A stretch of DNA of 64,000 nt from an uncultured Niabella sp. Its GTDB lineage: Bacteria; Bacteroidota; Bacteroidia; Chitinophagales; Chitinophagaceae. Both the position numbers and the translations under genes were made by a program. Below the pieces are notes generated by a model that saw nothing but the letters and a program-made list of their open reading frames with translations, was not told the DNA's origin and did not search any database. Of the stretch, positions 42,823 to 49,968 are shown in pieces; position 1 is the first letter of the stretch; the number at the start of each line of letters is the position of its first letter. The stretch lies in the NCBI GenBank assembly GCA_934486785.1, contig CAKSQK010000006.1:62001-126000 (forward strand), read 5' to 3'.

Positions 42823-43362
42823 TTGACAGCTCATCAAATCATATTTTATGTATTGGCAGCGGCCATTCTTATAGCCGGTTTTTTATCGGTCACATCGCCT
42901 AAAATATTCCGCTCGGCCATCTTCCTGCTTTTTGCACTTTTGGGGGTGGCAGGGCTATACTTTTGGATGGAAGTAGAATTTATTGCTGCCGTACAAATTA
43001 CTGTGTATGTAGGCGGTATTGTAGTGCTCATTATCTTTTCCATTTTTCTTACCCAGCATGGTGGCAATGATGCGCCTAAAGTTCCACCAGTGCGCATCCT
43101 TTCGGCATCGCTTGCAGCTTTGTTCGGAATCATTTTAGGTTATCTGGTTATTGGCCAATATCCTTTTGTCACAAGCACAGAAGCATTTGATCCTTCTGTT
43201 TCAAAAATTGGCGAAGCCATGCTGAATTATAAGGATGCCGGGTTTTCATTGCCCTTTGAAGTGATAAGCATTTTATTGCTGGCATGCATGGTGGGTTGTA
43301 TTGTGGTGGCCATGAAGCCGGGCGTTCTTCTCAACAATAAAAAAACACAAGACGAGCAATAA
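42823..43362 (+). CDS. nuoJ: NADH-quinone oxidoreductase subunit J
   Basis: Membrane subunit with five predicted helices, 179 residues. VGGIVVLIIFSIFL in the third helix contains the glycine pair at the pi-bulge-type site, and ALLGVAGLYFWMEVEFIAAVQITVYVGG is typical. It starts with TTG at 42823. Its stop codon overlaps the ATG of nuoK. Confidence 0.95.
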   Translation: MTAHQIIFYVLAAAILIAGFLSVTSPKIFRSAIFLLFALLGVAGLYFWMEVEFIAAVQITVYVGGIVVLIIFSIFLTQHGGNDAPKVPPVRILSASLAALFGIILGYLVIGQYPFVTSTEAFDPSVSKIGEAMLNYKDAGFSLPFEVISILLLACMVGCIVVAMKPGVLLNNKKTQDEQ

Positions 43363-43670
43363 TGGTTCCTGTAAGTCATATCATTTTATTCAGCACTGCT
43401 TTATTTTTCATTGGCATGTACGGGTTTCTTACCAGAAAAAACCTTATTGCCATGCTAATGGCCATAGAGCTGATGCTCAACAGTGTCAACATCAACTTTG
43501 TGGCGTTCAATAAATATTTATTTCCCGGCCAGCTTGACGGTATCTTTTTTACCATCTTCATCATCGCAATTGCTGCGGCAGAAGCGGCTGTGGCCATAGC
43601 CATTATTATCAACCTGTATCGTTCGCACAAAACAATTGACGTGGATGCGGCAAGTGAATTAAAACATTAA
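43362..43670 (+). CDS. nuoK: NADH-quinone oxidoreductase subunit K
   Basis: Small three-helix membrane subunit, 102 residues. It has the conserved membrane glutamates in LIAMLMAIELMLNSVNINFVAF and in IAIAAAEAAVAIAIIINLYR. The ATG at 43362 uses the last base of the nuoJ stop, suggesting coupled translation. Confidence 0.97.
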   Translation: MVPVSHIILFSTALFFIGMYGFLTRKNLIAMLMAIELMLNSVNINFVAFNKYLFPGQLDGIFFTIFIIAIAAAEAAVAIAIIINLYRSHKTIDVDAASELKH

Positions 43671-43674
43671 AGTA

Positions 43675-45618
43675 ATGAGCGGATACGAATATATCATCTG
43701 GATCATCCTTTTGCCTTTCCTTAGTTTCGTGATACTTGGATTGTTTGGCAGGAAATATTTTAATAAAGCGGCAGGCACTGTAGCCACGGCGGTGCTTACA
43801 GTTTCTGCATCGCTGTCTTTGTATACAGCCTGGCAATATTTTTTTGTGCAAGGCTTGCAAAATGGTATTTACCCAAAGGTTGAGGCGCTGAAGCTCACCT
43901 GGCTCACTTTTTCCCAGGGCGTATCTATTGATTTGGGCATTCTGCTCGATCCGATTTCTGTAATGATGCTGGTGGTGGTAACCTTTGTTTCGCTGATGGT
44001 GCATATTTTCAGCCTGGGCTATATGAAAGGCGAGGAAAGATTTGCAACCTATTACGCTTTTCTTGGCTTATTTACTTTTTCCATGCTGGGGCTGGTGGTT
44101 TCTTCCAACCTCTTTCAAATGTATATGTTTTGGGAGCTGGTAGGCGTTTCTTCTTACCTGCTTATCGGGTTTTATTTTCAAAAGCCGGCAGCAGTTGCAG
44201 CTTCTAAGAAAGCGTTTATCGTTACGCGCTTTGCCGACCTGGGTTTTTTAATCGGCATCCTTATCATAGCCTATTACGGCCATAGTCTCGATTTCAATAC
44301 CATCATTCAAACGCTTTCTGCGCAGCAGTCATCAGAATACCTGGCGGCAACCTCAGCATCGTTTTTAGGCATCAGCGCTTTAACCTGGGGCCTCACTTTA
44401 ATATTTATGGGAGGCGCCGGTAAAAGCGCCATGTTCCCGTTGCACGTGTGGCTGCCCGATGCCATGGAAGGTCCCACGCCGGTTTCCGCGCTCATTCATG
44501 CGGCCACTATGGTGGTGGCGGGCGTTTATCTTGTGGCCAGATTGTTTACGCTGTTTGCACTCAACGGCGTGGCCTTAACAATCGTGCTAACAGTAGGATT
44601 ACTCTCTGCGTTACTGGCGGCAGTCATTGCCTGTACACAAACAGATATCAAACGCGTACTGGCTTACTCTACCATGAGCCAGATTGGTTTTATGATGTTT
44701 GCCCTTGGTGTAAGCGGCACACATGGTGAGCAAAGCCTAGGCTATACAGCTTCCCTGTTTCAGCTGTTTACACATGCTTTCTTTAAATCGCTTTTGTTTC
44801 TTTGTGCCGGCGCTGTTATTCATCTGGTGCACAGCAACGAAATGAAGCATATGGGCGGGCTGAGAAAATACATGCCCATAACCAATATGGCATTTCTGGT
44901 TGCGTGCCTCGCCATTGCAGGCATTCCGCCTTTTGCAGGCTTTTTTAGTAAAGAACAAATTTTACTGGCAGCTTATAATAAAGACATGCTGGTGTACATC
45001 GTGGCATTGCTTACTTCGGGCCTTACAGCGTTTTATATGTTCCGGTTGTACTTTTCTATTTTCTGGAGAAAAGATGCAACAGATAATATTGCACAACATG
45101 CCTCTTCTCATGGAGAAGGTTCATTCTCCATGAAACTGCCGCTGATCATCCTGGCAATCTGCACCATTGGCGCAGGCTTTATTCCTTTTGGCAAATTTGT
45201 AAGCGCTGACGGAAGGCCATTGGAGCTGCATTTACATTTGATGTTTTCCATTCTGCCCGTAGTGGTAGCCCTTGCAGGTATTGCCGTGGCGTGGTGGATG
45301 TATCAGAAAGGGCGTGGCCGTTCGCAAAACATGGCGCAATCATTAAGCGGGGTGTACAACGCTTCAAAAAATAAATTTTATGTTGATGAGCTGTACCTTT
45401 TTATTACAAAAAATATTGTTTTTAAATGGATTGGCAGGCCGGCCGCGTGGTTTGACAAAAAAGTGGTGGATGGCGCCATGAACGAAATTGCTGATGGCAC
45501 TTATGAAATTTCAAAAAGTATTAAAGGCATGCAAAGTGGCCGTGTGCAGCGTTATGCCATGTATTTTTTTAGTGGTATTGCGCTATTGCTGATCTTATTT
45601 ATTTACATCTGGAAATAA
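43675..45618 (+). CDS. nuoL: NADH-quinone oxidoreductase subunit L
   Basis: Distal antiporter-like proton-pumping subunit, 647 residues with about 15-16 helices and the long lateral amphipathic helix near the C-terminus. FWELVGVSSYLLIGFYFQKP holds the conserved glutamate, GGAGKSAMFPLHVWLPDAMEGPTPVSALIHAATMVVAGVYL the lysine and histidines, and IKRVLAYSTMSQIGFM is the family signature. Length is normal. Confidence 0.97.
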   Translation: MSGYEYIIWIILLPFLSFVILGLFGRKYFNKAAGTVATAVLTVSASLSLYTAWQYFFVQGLQNGIYPKVEALKLTWLTFSQGVSIDLGILLDPISVMMLVVVTFVSLMVHIFSLGYMKGEERFATYYAFLGLFTFSMLGLVVSSNLFQMYMFWELVGVSSYLLIGFYFQKPAAVAASKKAFIVTRFADLGFLIGILIIAYYGHSLDFNTIIQTLSAQQSSEYLAATSASFLGISALTWGLTLIFMGGAGKSAMFPLHVWLPDAMEGPTPVSALIHAATMVVAGVYLVARLFTLFALNGVALTIVLTVGLLSALLAAVIACTQTDIKRVLAYSTMSQIGFMMFALGVSGTHGEQSLGYTASLFQLFTHAFFKSLLFLCAGAVIHLVHSNEMKHMGGLRKYMPITNMAFLVACLAIAGIPPFAGFFSKEQILLAAYNKDMLVYIVALLTSGLTAFYMFRLYFSIFWRKDATDNIAQHASSHGEGSFSMKLPLIILAICTIGAGFIPFGKFVSADGRPLELHLHLMFSILPVVVALAGIAVAWWMYQKGRGRSQNMAQSLSGVYNASKNKFYVDELYLFITKNIVFKWIGRPAAWFDKKVVDGAMNEIADGTYEISKSIKGMQSGRVQRYAMYFFSGIALLLILFIYIWK

Positions 45619-45622
45619 GAAT

Positions 45623-47077
45623 ATGAACCTGTCATTACTCATACTTGTACCTCTTCTGTCTGCGCTGGCTGTTTTATTGGTAAAAGGCCGGCAGGCAAGA
45701 GCTGTTTCCCTAACGGGTGCGGCTGTACAGCTTTTGCTGGCTTTATACCTGGTGCTTCAGTTTACTGCAGAAAGAGCTGTGAGCAAAGCCGCGTTTCTGT
45801 TTGAACAGAATTATCAATGGTTCAGGTTGCCCAACATTAATTACCATATAGGCGTTGATGGCATTTCAGTAGCCATGATCGTACTTACGGCTTTTGTAGT
45901 GCTTGCAGGGGTTTTGGTTTCGTGGAAGTTGGAAAAGCTGAATAAGGAATTTTTTTTCCTGCTGATGTTTTTAGCCATGGGCGCTTATGGGTTTTTTATT
46001 TCGCTGGATCTGTTTACGATGTTCTTTTTCCTTGAAGTGGCCGTAGTGCCTAAGTTTTTGCTCATTGGCATTTGGGGCAGCGGTAAAAAAGAATACAGCG
46101 CTATGAAGCTGGCTTTAATGCTGATGGCAGGCTCGGCCCTGTTATTTGTGGGGCTGGCAGGTTTGTATTTTAACAGCAGTTTTGGCGGGAATTATAGTTT
46201 TGATATGATGCACATAGCAGCTCAAAACATTGCTCCCGAAATTCAAATATTTTTCTTCCCCTTTGTATTTATAGGCTTTGGTATTTTCACGGCGCTGTTC
46301 CCGTTTCATACATGGGTGCCCGATGGCCACTCTTCGGCGCCAACGGCAGCGTCTATGTTTTTGGCTGGTATATCTATGAAGCTGGGCGGTTACGGCTGCC
46401 TGCGCGCCGCTACACACCTGATGCCCGAAGGCGCCGCGTTTTACTCAGATGCCATCATCGTGCTGGCCTGTATAGCTATTTTGTATGGGGCCTTTGCCAC
46501 CATGATGCAAAAGGATTTGAAATACATCAACGCCTATTCATCCGTAAGCCACAATGGATTTGTATTGCTGGGCATTGGGCTGCTTACGCAAACGGCCATT
46601 AACGGCGCCGTGCTGCAAATGATCAGCCACGGGCTGATGACCGCACTTTTCTTTGCCGTAATTGGTATGATCTACGACCGCACCCACACCCGCGACGTTT
46701 CTAAAATGAGCGGGCTGTTGAAAATAACGCCTTTCATTTCTTCTGCATTTATTATTGTGGGCCTATGCTCGCTGGGCCTGCCGGGGCTAAGTGGTTTTGT
46801 GGCCGAAGTAACGGTGTTTATGGGTGGCTGGCAAAAGGGTGGAACATTTTACCATGTGGCTACAATTGTTGCCTGCGCTTCAATTGTGGTAACGGCAGTA
46901 TATATTTTAAGAGCGGTGGGGTGGGTGATCATGGGCCCGCTGAAAGTGAACGGCGATGCCGGCATTGTGCTGCAGGATGCGCGCTGGAATGAAAAGCTGG
47001 CCACCATTTTGCTGATGGCAGGCATTTTAACAGTGGGTCTGCTGCCGTTCGTGGTTATGAAACTCATCACGTCGTAA
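45623..47077 (+). CDS. nuoM: NADH-quinone oxidoreductase subunit M
   Basis: Second antiporter-like subunit, 484 residues with about 14 helices. FFFLEVAVVPKFLLIGIWG carries the key glutamate, ALFPFHTWVPDGHSSAPTAASMFLAGISMKLGGYG the discontinuous helix, and LKYINAYSSVSHNGFVLLG is typical of NuoM. It starts 4 bp after nuoL. Confidence 0.97.
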   Translation: MNLSLLILVPLLSALAVLLVKGRQARAVSLTGAAVQLLLALYLVLQFTAERAVSKAAFLFEQNYQWFRLPNINYHIGVDGISVAMIVLTAFVVLAGVLVSWKLEKLNKEFFFLLMFLAMGAYGFFISLDLFTMFFFLEVAVVPKFLLIGIWGSGKKEYSAMKLALMLMAGSALLFVGLAGLYFNSSFGGNYSFDMMHIAAQNIAPEIQIFFFPFVFIGFGIFTALFPFHTWVPDGHSSAPTAASMFLAGISMKLGGYGCLRAATHLMPEGAAFYSDAIIVLACIAILYGAFATMMQKDLKYINAYSSVSHNGFVLLGIGLLTQTAINGAVLQMISHGLMTALFFAVIGMIYDRTHTRDVSKMSGLLKITPFISSAFIIVGLCSLGLPGLSGFVAEVTVFMGGWQKGGTFYHVATIVACASIVVTAVYILRAVGWVIMGPLKVNGDAGIVLQDARWNEKLATILLMAGILTVGLLPFVVMKLITS

Positions 47078-47095
47078 AAGAATAAACAACTATTG

Positions 47096-48511
47096 ATGGA
47101 GAATTTTTTGCTTTTAATGAAACAGGAGCTGCTGCTTACAGTGCTCATCTTTGTTTTGTTATTTATAAAACTGGCGGCTAAAGAATGGAGCAATCAGAAG
47201 CTGCTGTTATGGATCAATATTTTACTGGCGCTGAACGTTGTTGCAGGCTTTGTGGCACAGGCATCCGGCAATTTGTTTGGAACCATGTTTTATACCAATG
47301 AACTGCTGACGCTTGAAAAAAACATACTCAACACAGGTGTACTCATCATATCATTACAATCATACAATTGGCTGTTAAAACACAAGCATGCCGCAGAATT
47401 TTACGTGCTGATGCTTTCTACATTGCTGGGCATGTTTTTTATGATCAGTTCGCAAAACATGCTGATGTTGTACCTGGGGCTTGAGCTGGCGAGCATTCCA
47501 CTGGCAGCGCTTGCCAATTTCGACCTGGAAAAAAGGCGCTCCTCCGAAGCGGCAATGAAATACATCATGTCCTCTTCTTTTGCATCGGCTATTTTATTGT
47601 TTGGCATTTCTTTAATGTACGGCGCAACCGGCGCGGTTGATTATACGGCGCTTAATAGTGGCTTAAGCAACAGCCCTATGCTTACTATGGCGCTCATACT
47701 CATTCTTGCCGGCTTTGGATTTAAAATTTCTGCCGTGCCTTTTCACTTATGGACCGCCGATGTGTATGAAGGCGCGCCCACGCCGGTTACTTCTTATTTT
47801 TCCGTGATCTCTAAGGGCAGTATGATCTTTGTGTTGGCAACCGTTTTCTTCACCGCATTTGAAAATCTGCAGGTTGACTGGTACCGGATGATGGCCCTGC
47901 TGGCCGTAGCTTCCATGATCATCGGGAATTTGTTTGCGTTGCGCCAGCAAAATATTAAAAGGTTCCTGGCGTTCTCTTCCATAGCACAGGTGGGCTTTAT
48001 ACTGATCGGTATTTTAGGCGGTAAGGCTATCGGTACTTCATCGCTGATTTATTTTGTGTTGATTTACCTGTTCTCAAACCTTGCGGCCTTTGGTGTGATT
48101 AGTGTGGTGGGTGCTGCAACCGGCAAAGAGAACATCAGCGATTACAAAGGGTTTTATAAAACAAATAAAGGCCTTAGCTGGATCATGGCGATTGCGCTGT
48201 TTTCGCTGGCTGGCGTGCCGCCCACCGCGGGTTTCTTTGGTAAATTCTTTTTGATTTTATCAGGCGCGGGTGGCACTGCAAATTATCTGCTCATCACGAT
48301 TGCAGCGTTGAACATGGTCATTTCTTTATACTATTATTTGCGTATTGTAAAAGCGATGTTCATGGATGAAAACCCTTATCCGCTTGAAACGGTACGGGTA
48401 AACCGCAGCCCTTTGTTAGGCATGGGTTTGTGTGTGCTGGGCATAATTGTTACAGGTGTTATCGGCAGTGTATATGAATACATCAGCATGTTGGTGAAAA
48501 CGTTGTGGTAG
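47096..48511 (+). CDS. nuoN: NADH-quinone oxidoreductase subunit N
   Basis: Third antiporter-like subunit and the last nuo gene, 471 residues from the ATG at 47096 (a TTG lies one codon upstream). LYLGLELASIPLAAL holds the conserved glutamate, FKISAVPFHLWTADVYEGAPTPVTSYFSVISKGSMI the lysine and channel region, and IKRFLAFSSIAQVGFILIG is the signature. About 14 helices. No further respiratory gene follows. Confidence 0.97.
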   Translation: MENFLLLMKQELLLTVLIFVLLFIKLAAKEWSNQKLLLWINILLALNVVAGFVAQASGNLFGTMFYTNELLTLEKNILNTGVLIISLQSYNWLLKHKHAAEFYVLMLSTLLGMFFMISSQNMLMLYLGLELASIPLAALANFDLEKRRSSEAAMKYIMSSSFASAILLFGISLMYGATGAVDYTALNSGLSNSPMLTMALILILAGFGFKISAVPFHLWTADVYEGAPTPVTSYFSVISKGSMIFVLATVFFTAFENLQVDWYRMMALLAVASMIIGNLFALRQQNIKRFLAFSSIAQVGFILIGILGGKAIGTSSLIYFVLIYLFSNLAAFGVISVVGAATGKENISDYKGFYKTNKGLSWIMAIALFSLAGVPPTAGFFGKFFLILSGAGGTANYLLITIAALNMVISLYYYLRIVKAMFMDENPYPLETVRVNRSPLLGMGLCVLGIIVTGVIGSVYEYISMLVKTLW

Positions 48512-48570
48512 AAATCTGATTCTTTTGTTTTGATATCAAGAACTCATTTTCGCAAATGCTAAACCACTAA

Positions 48571-49161
48571 ATGAAACAAGTAACTCTCTTTTGGATTGTT
48601 TTGGGCGTATATCTTTTAATAGGTATAATAGGAAAAATTATTCGTAAAGAAAGTTTTCTTGAGAATAGTAACAGTAGGTATGGGCGTATATTAATTGGCA
48701 TTGGTGTTATGTTGCCTTTCATATTTTTCATTCTTCAGCTGCGATATAATTATAGCAAAGCAAATGTAGATCATGACAGAGTAAAATATCATATTCCATG
48801 TATTGATAGTACAATGGAACTGACTTATAGAACGAAGGATAATGAATTGTGGAAGAATACAAGAAGTAAAACCAGAGATATTATTGATCATACAAAAGAA
48901 ATTGAAGTTGATGGTACCAGCATCTTTAAAGAAACGGATAGGTTTATCAATTATACTTTGAGTCAAACACTGGTTCTTGAAACGACTTTGCCTGGGTGGT
49001 TTAGAAAGCATAGCAGCAATTACAAATTGTTAAACACATCGGATTTTTTCAACAGGGAAGCGGCAAAAAGTAAAATTTTATTGAATGCTACGCAAGCGGA
49101 CAGTGTATTACATTCCTGGAACTTTTATTTTGTGTATAATTGCTTTCCTATAAGATATTAG
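48571..49161 (+). CDS. Orphan membrane protein of unknown function
   Basis: A 196-residue protein with two predicted transmembrane helices at about residues 6-24 and 39-58, followed by a soluble region of roughly 140 residues that would face the periplasm if the termini are cytoplasmic. No domain, metal motif or repeat is recognised. The gene is clearly more AT-rich than the nuo genes before it and has a lower-GC codon choice (many AAA, ATT, TTA). It may be an orphan or acquired gene. The coding call rests on an uninterrupted frame with an ATG and sensible hydrophobicity. Confidence 0.7.
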   Translation: MKQVTLFWIVLGVYLLIGIIGKIIRKESFLENSNSRYGRILIGIGVMLPFIFFILQLRYNYSKANVDHDRVKYHIPCIDSTMELTYRTKDNELWKNTRSKTRDIIDHTKEIEVDGTSIFKETDRFINYTLSQTLVLETTLPGWFRKHSSNYKLLNTSDFFNREAAKSKILLNATQADSVLHSWNFYFVYNCFPIRY

Positions 49162-49174
49162 AATTTTAAAAGAC

Positions 49175-49582
49175 ATGGCCATAAATAAAAATCACGAATT
49201 TGAAGAATTAGATGGTATTAAATGTGCCATCGTGGAAAGAAATATTGCAAACGACAGGGCTATGTTTTTAAAAGACCTGTTAGTGAATAATGGCTATACC
49301 GTTGTGATTATTCCGGCACCGCCGCCAAAAGCTGCTGCTAAACCAAAAGTTGCAGTTACTGCTGATACTGAAACCCCTGCAACAGTTGAAGAAGCACCGA
49401 TGTTGCCTGAACTTTTTGTACTGGGTGTTACTGACCTTTCATTTAATGCCATCAACGCAATTTTCGGCAGGTTATTGAAAACTTCAAACGGACACGTGGT
49501 GACTCAAGCTTATTGGAACCAACAGGAAAACGTAAGCCACGATGAAGTGCCGTATTACGAGCATACCAAGCTGGCGAAATAA
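49175..49582 (+). CDS. Conserved-looking small cytoplasmic protein of unknown function
   Basis: A 135-residue protein. The N-terminal 45 residues form a beta-alpha unit (GIKCAIVERNIANDRAMFLKDLLVNNGYTVVIIPAP). A Pro/Ala/Lys/Thr linker occupies residues 46-75, and a second part (LFVLGVTDLSFNAINAIFGRLLKTSNGHVVTQAYW) follows. No named family is recognised. The layout resembles two small alpha/beta halves joined by a flexible hinge. It follows the orphan membrane protein by 13 bp in the same direction but shows a GC level closer to the core genes. Confidence 0.72.
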   Translation: MAINKNHEFEELDGIKCAIVERNIANDRAMFLKDLLVNNGYTVVIIPAPPPKAAAKPKVAVTADTETPATVEEAPMLPELFVLGVTDLSFNAINAIFGRLLKTSNGHVVTQAYWNQQENVSHDEVPYYEHTKLAK

Positions 49583-49666
49583 CTTCTCATAACGGCGCAA
49601 CGGAAAATTTAATTAAGCCGTTTGTGTTTTGTCTTCGAGAAACATTGGAAAGCTATCCAACAATGT

Positions 49667-49834
49667 TTAAATCACTGGTAGTGAAATGTTCTTTTCTTCA
49701 TAGTCTTTAATCAGAAGAAGTAATAAAGATAGTTCGTCAGCTTCGGTTGTTCCTTCTTTAGCATGAAATATTTCAAGTGTACGCGTTACCGCTTTCTGAT
49801 ATTGCTTTTCTGTCTGTAAAACTTTCCAATTCAT
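49667..49834 (-). pseudogene. higA: HigA-type antitoxin remnant lacking the HTH domain
   Basis: A 55-codon frame on the minus strand encodes MNWKVLQTEKQYQKAVTRTL followed by an acidic helix (GTTEADELSLLLLLIKDYEEKN) and stops after ISLPVI. This is the N-terminal segment of the HigA/COG5499 antitoxin family, in which a DNA-binding HTH should follow the ...DYEEKxxxIP... segment. Here translation stops at that point and the following frame has no HTH. It begins directly after the stop of a HigB-like fragment, the toxin-then-antitoxin order of higBA. A short functional derivative cannot be excluded. Confidence 0.75.
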
Positions 49835-49936
49835 TTATTTTGATTTATATCTTAATATTTTAGTTTCAAACTTTATTGTTGTAGCATCAATTTTATCGTA
49901 CTCTTTATGCATTCCAAACCAAATAACATAAGTTTT
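49835..49936 (-). pseudogene. higB: HigB-type toxin C-terminal remnant
   Basis: The minus strand immediately upstream of the higA-like frame encodes KTYVIWFGMHKEYDKIDATT followed by a 12-residue tail and a TAA that abuts the antitoxin ATG. HKEYDKIDATTI is the conserved C-terminus of HigB/RelE-type mRNA interferases. The N-terminal two thirds of the toxin are missing: sequence further upstream is hydrophobic and unrelated and runs into the end of the neighbouring metallopeptidase gene. The toxin must therefore be dead. Too short for ordinary gene calling. Confidence 0.78.
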
Positions 49937-49968
49937 CAAAAAGAAAACAAAATACAAAATTATACTAA

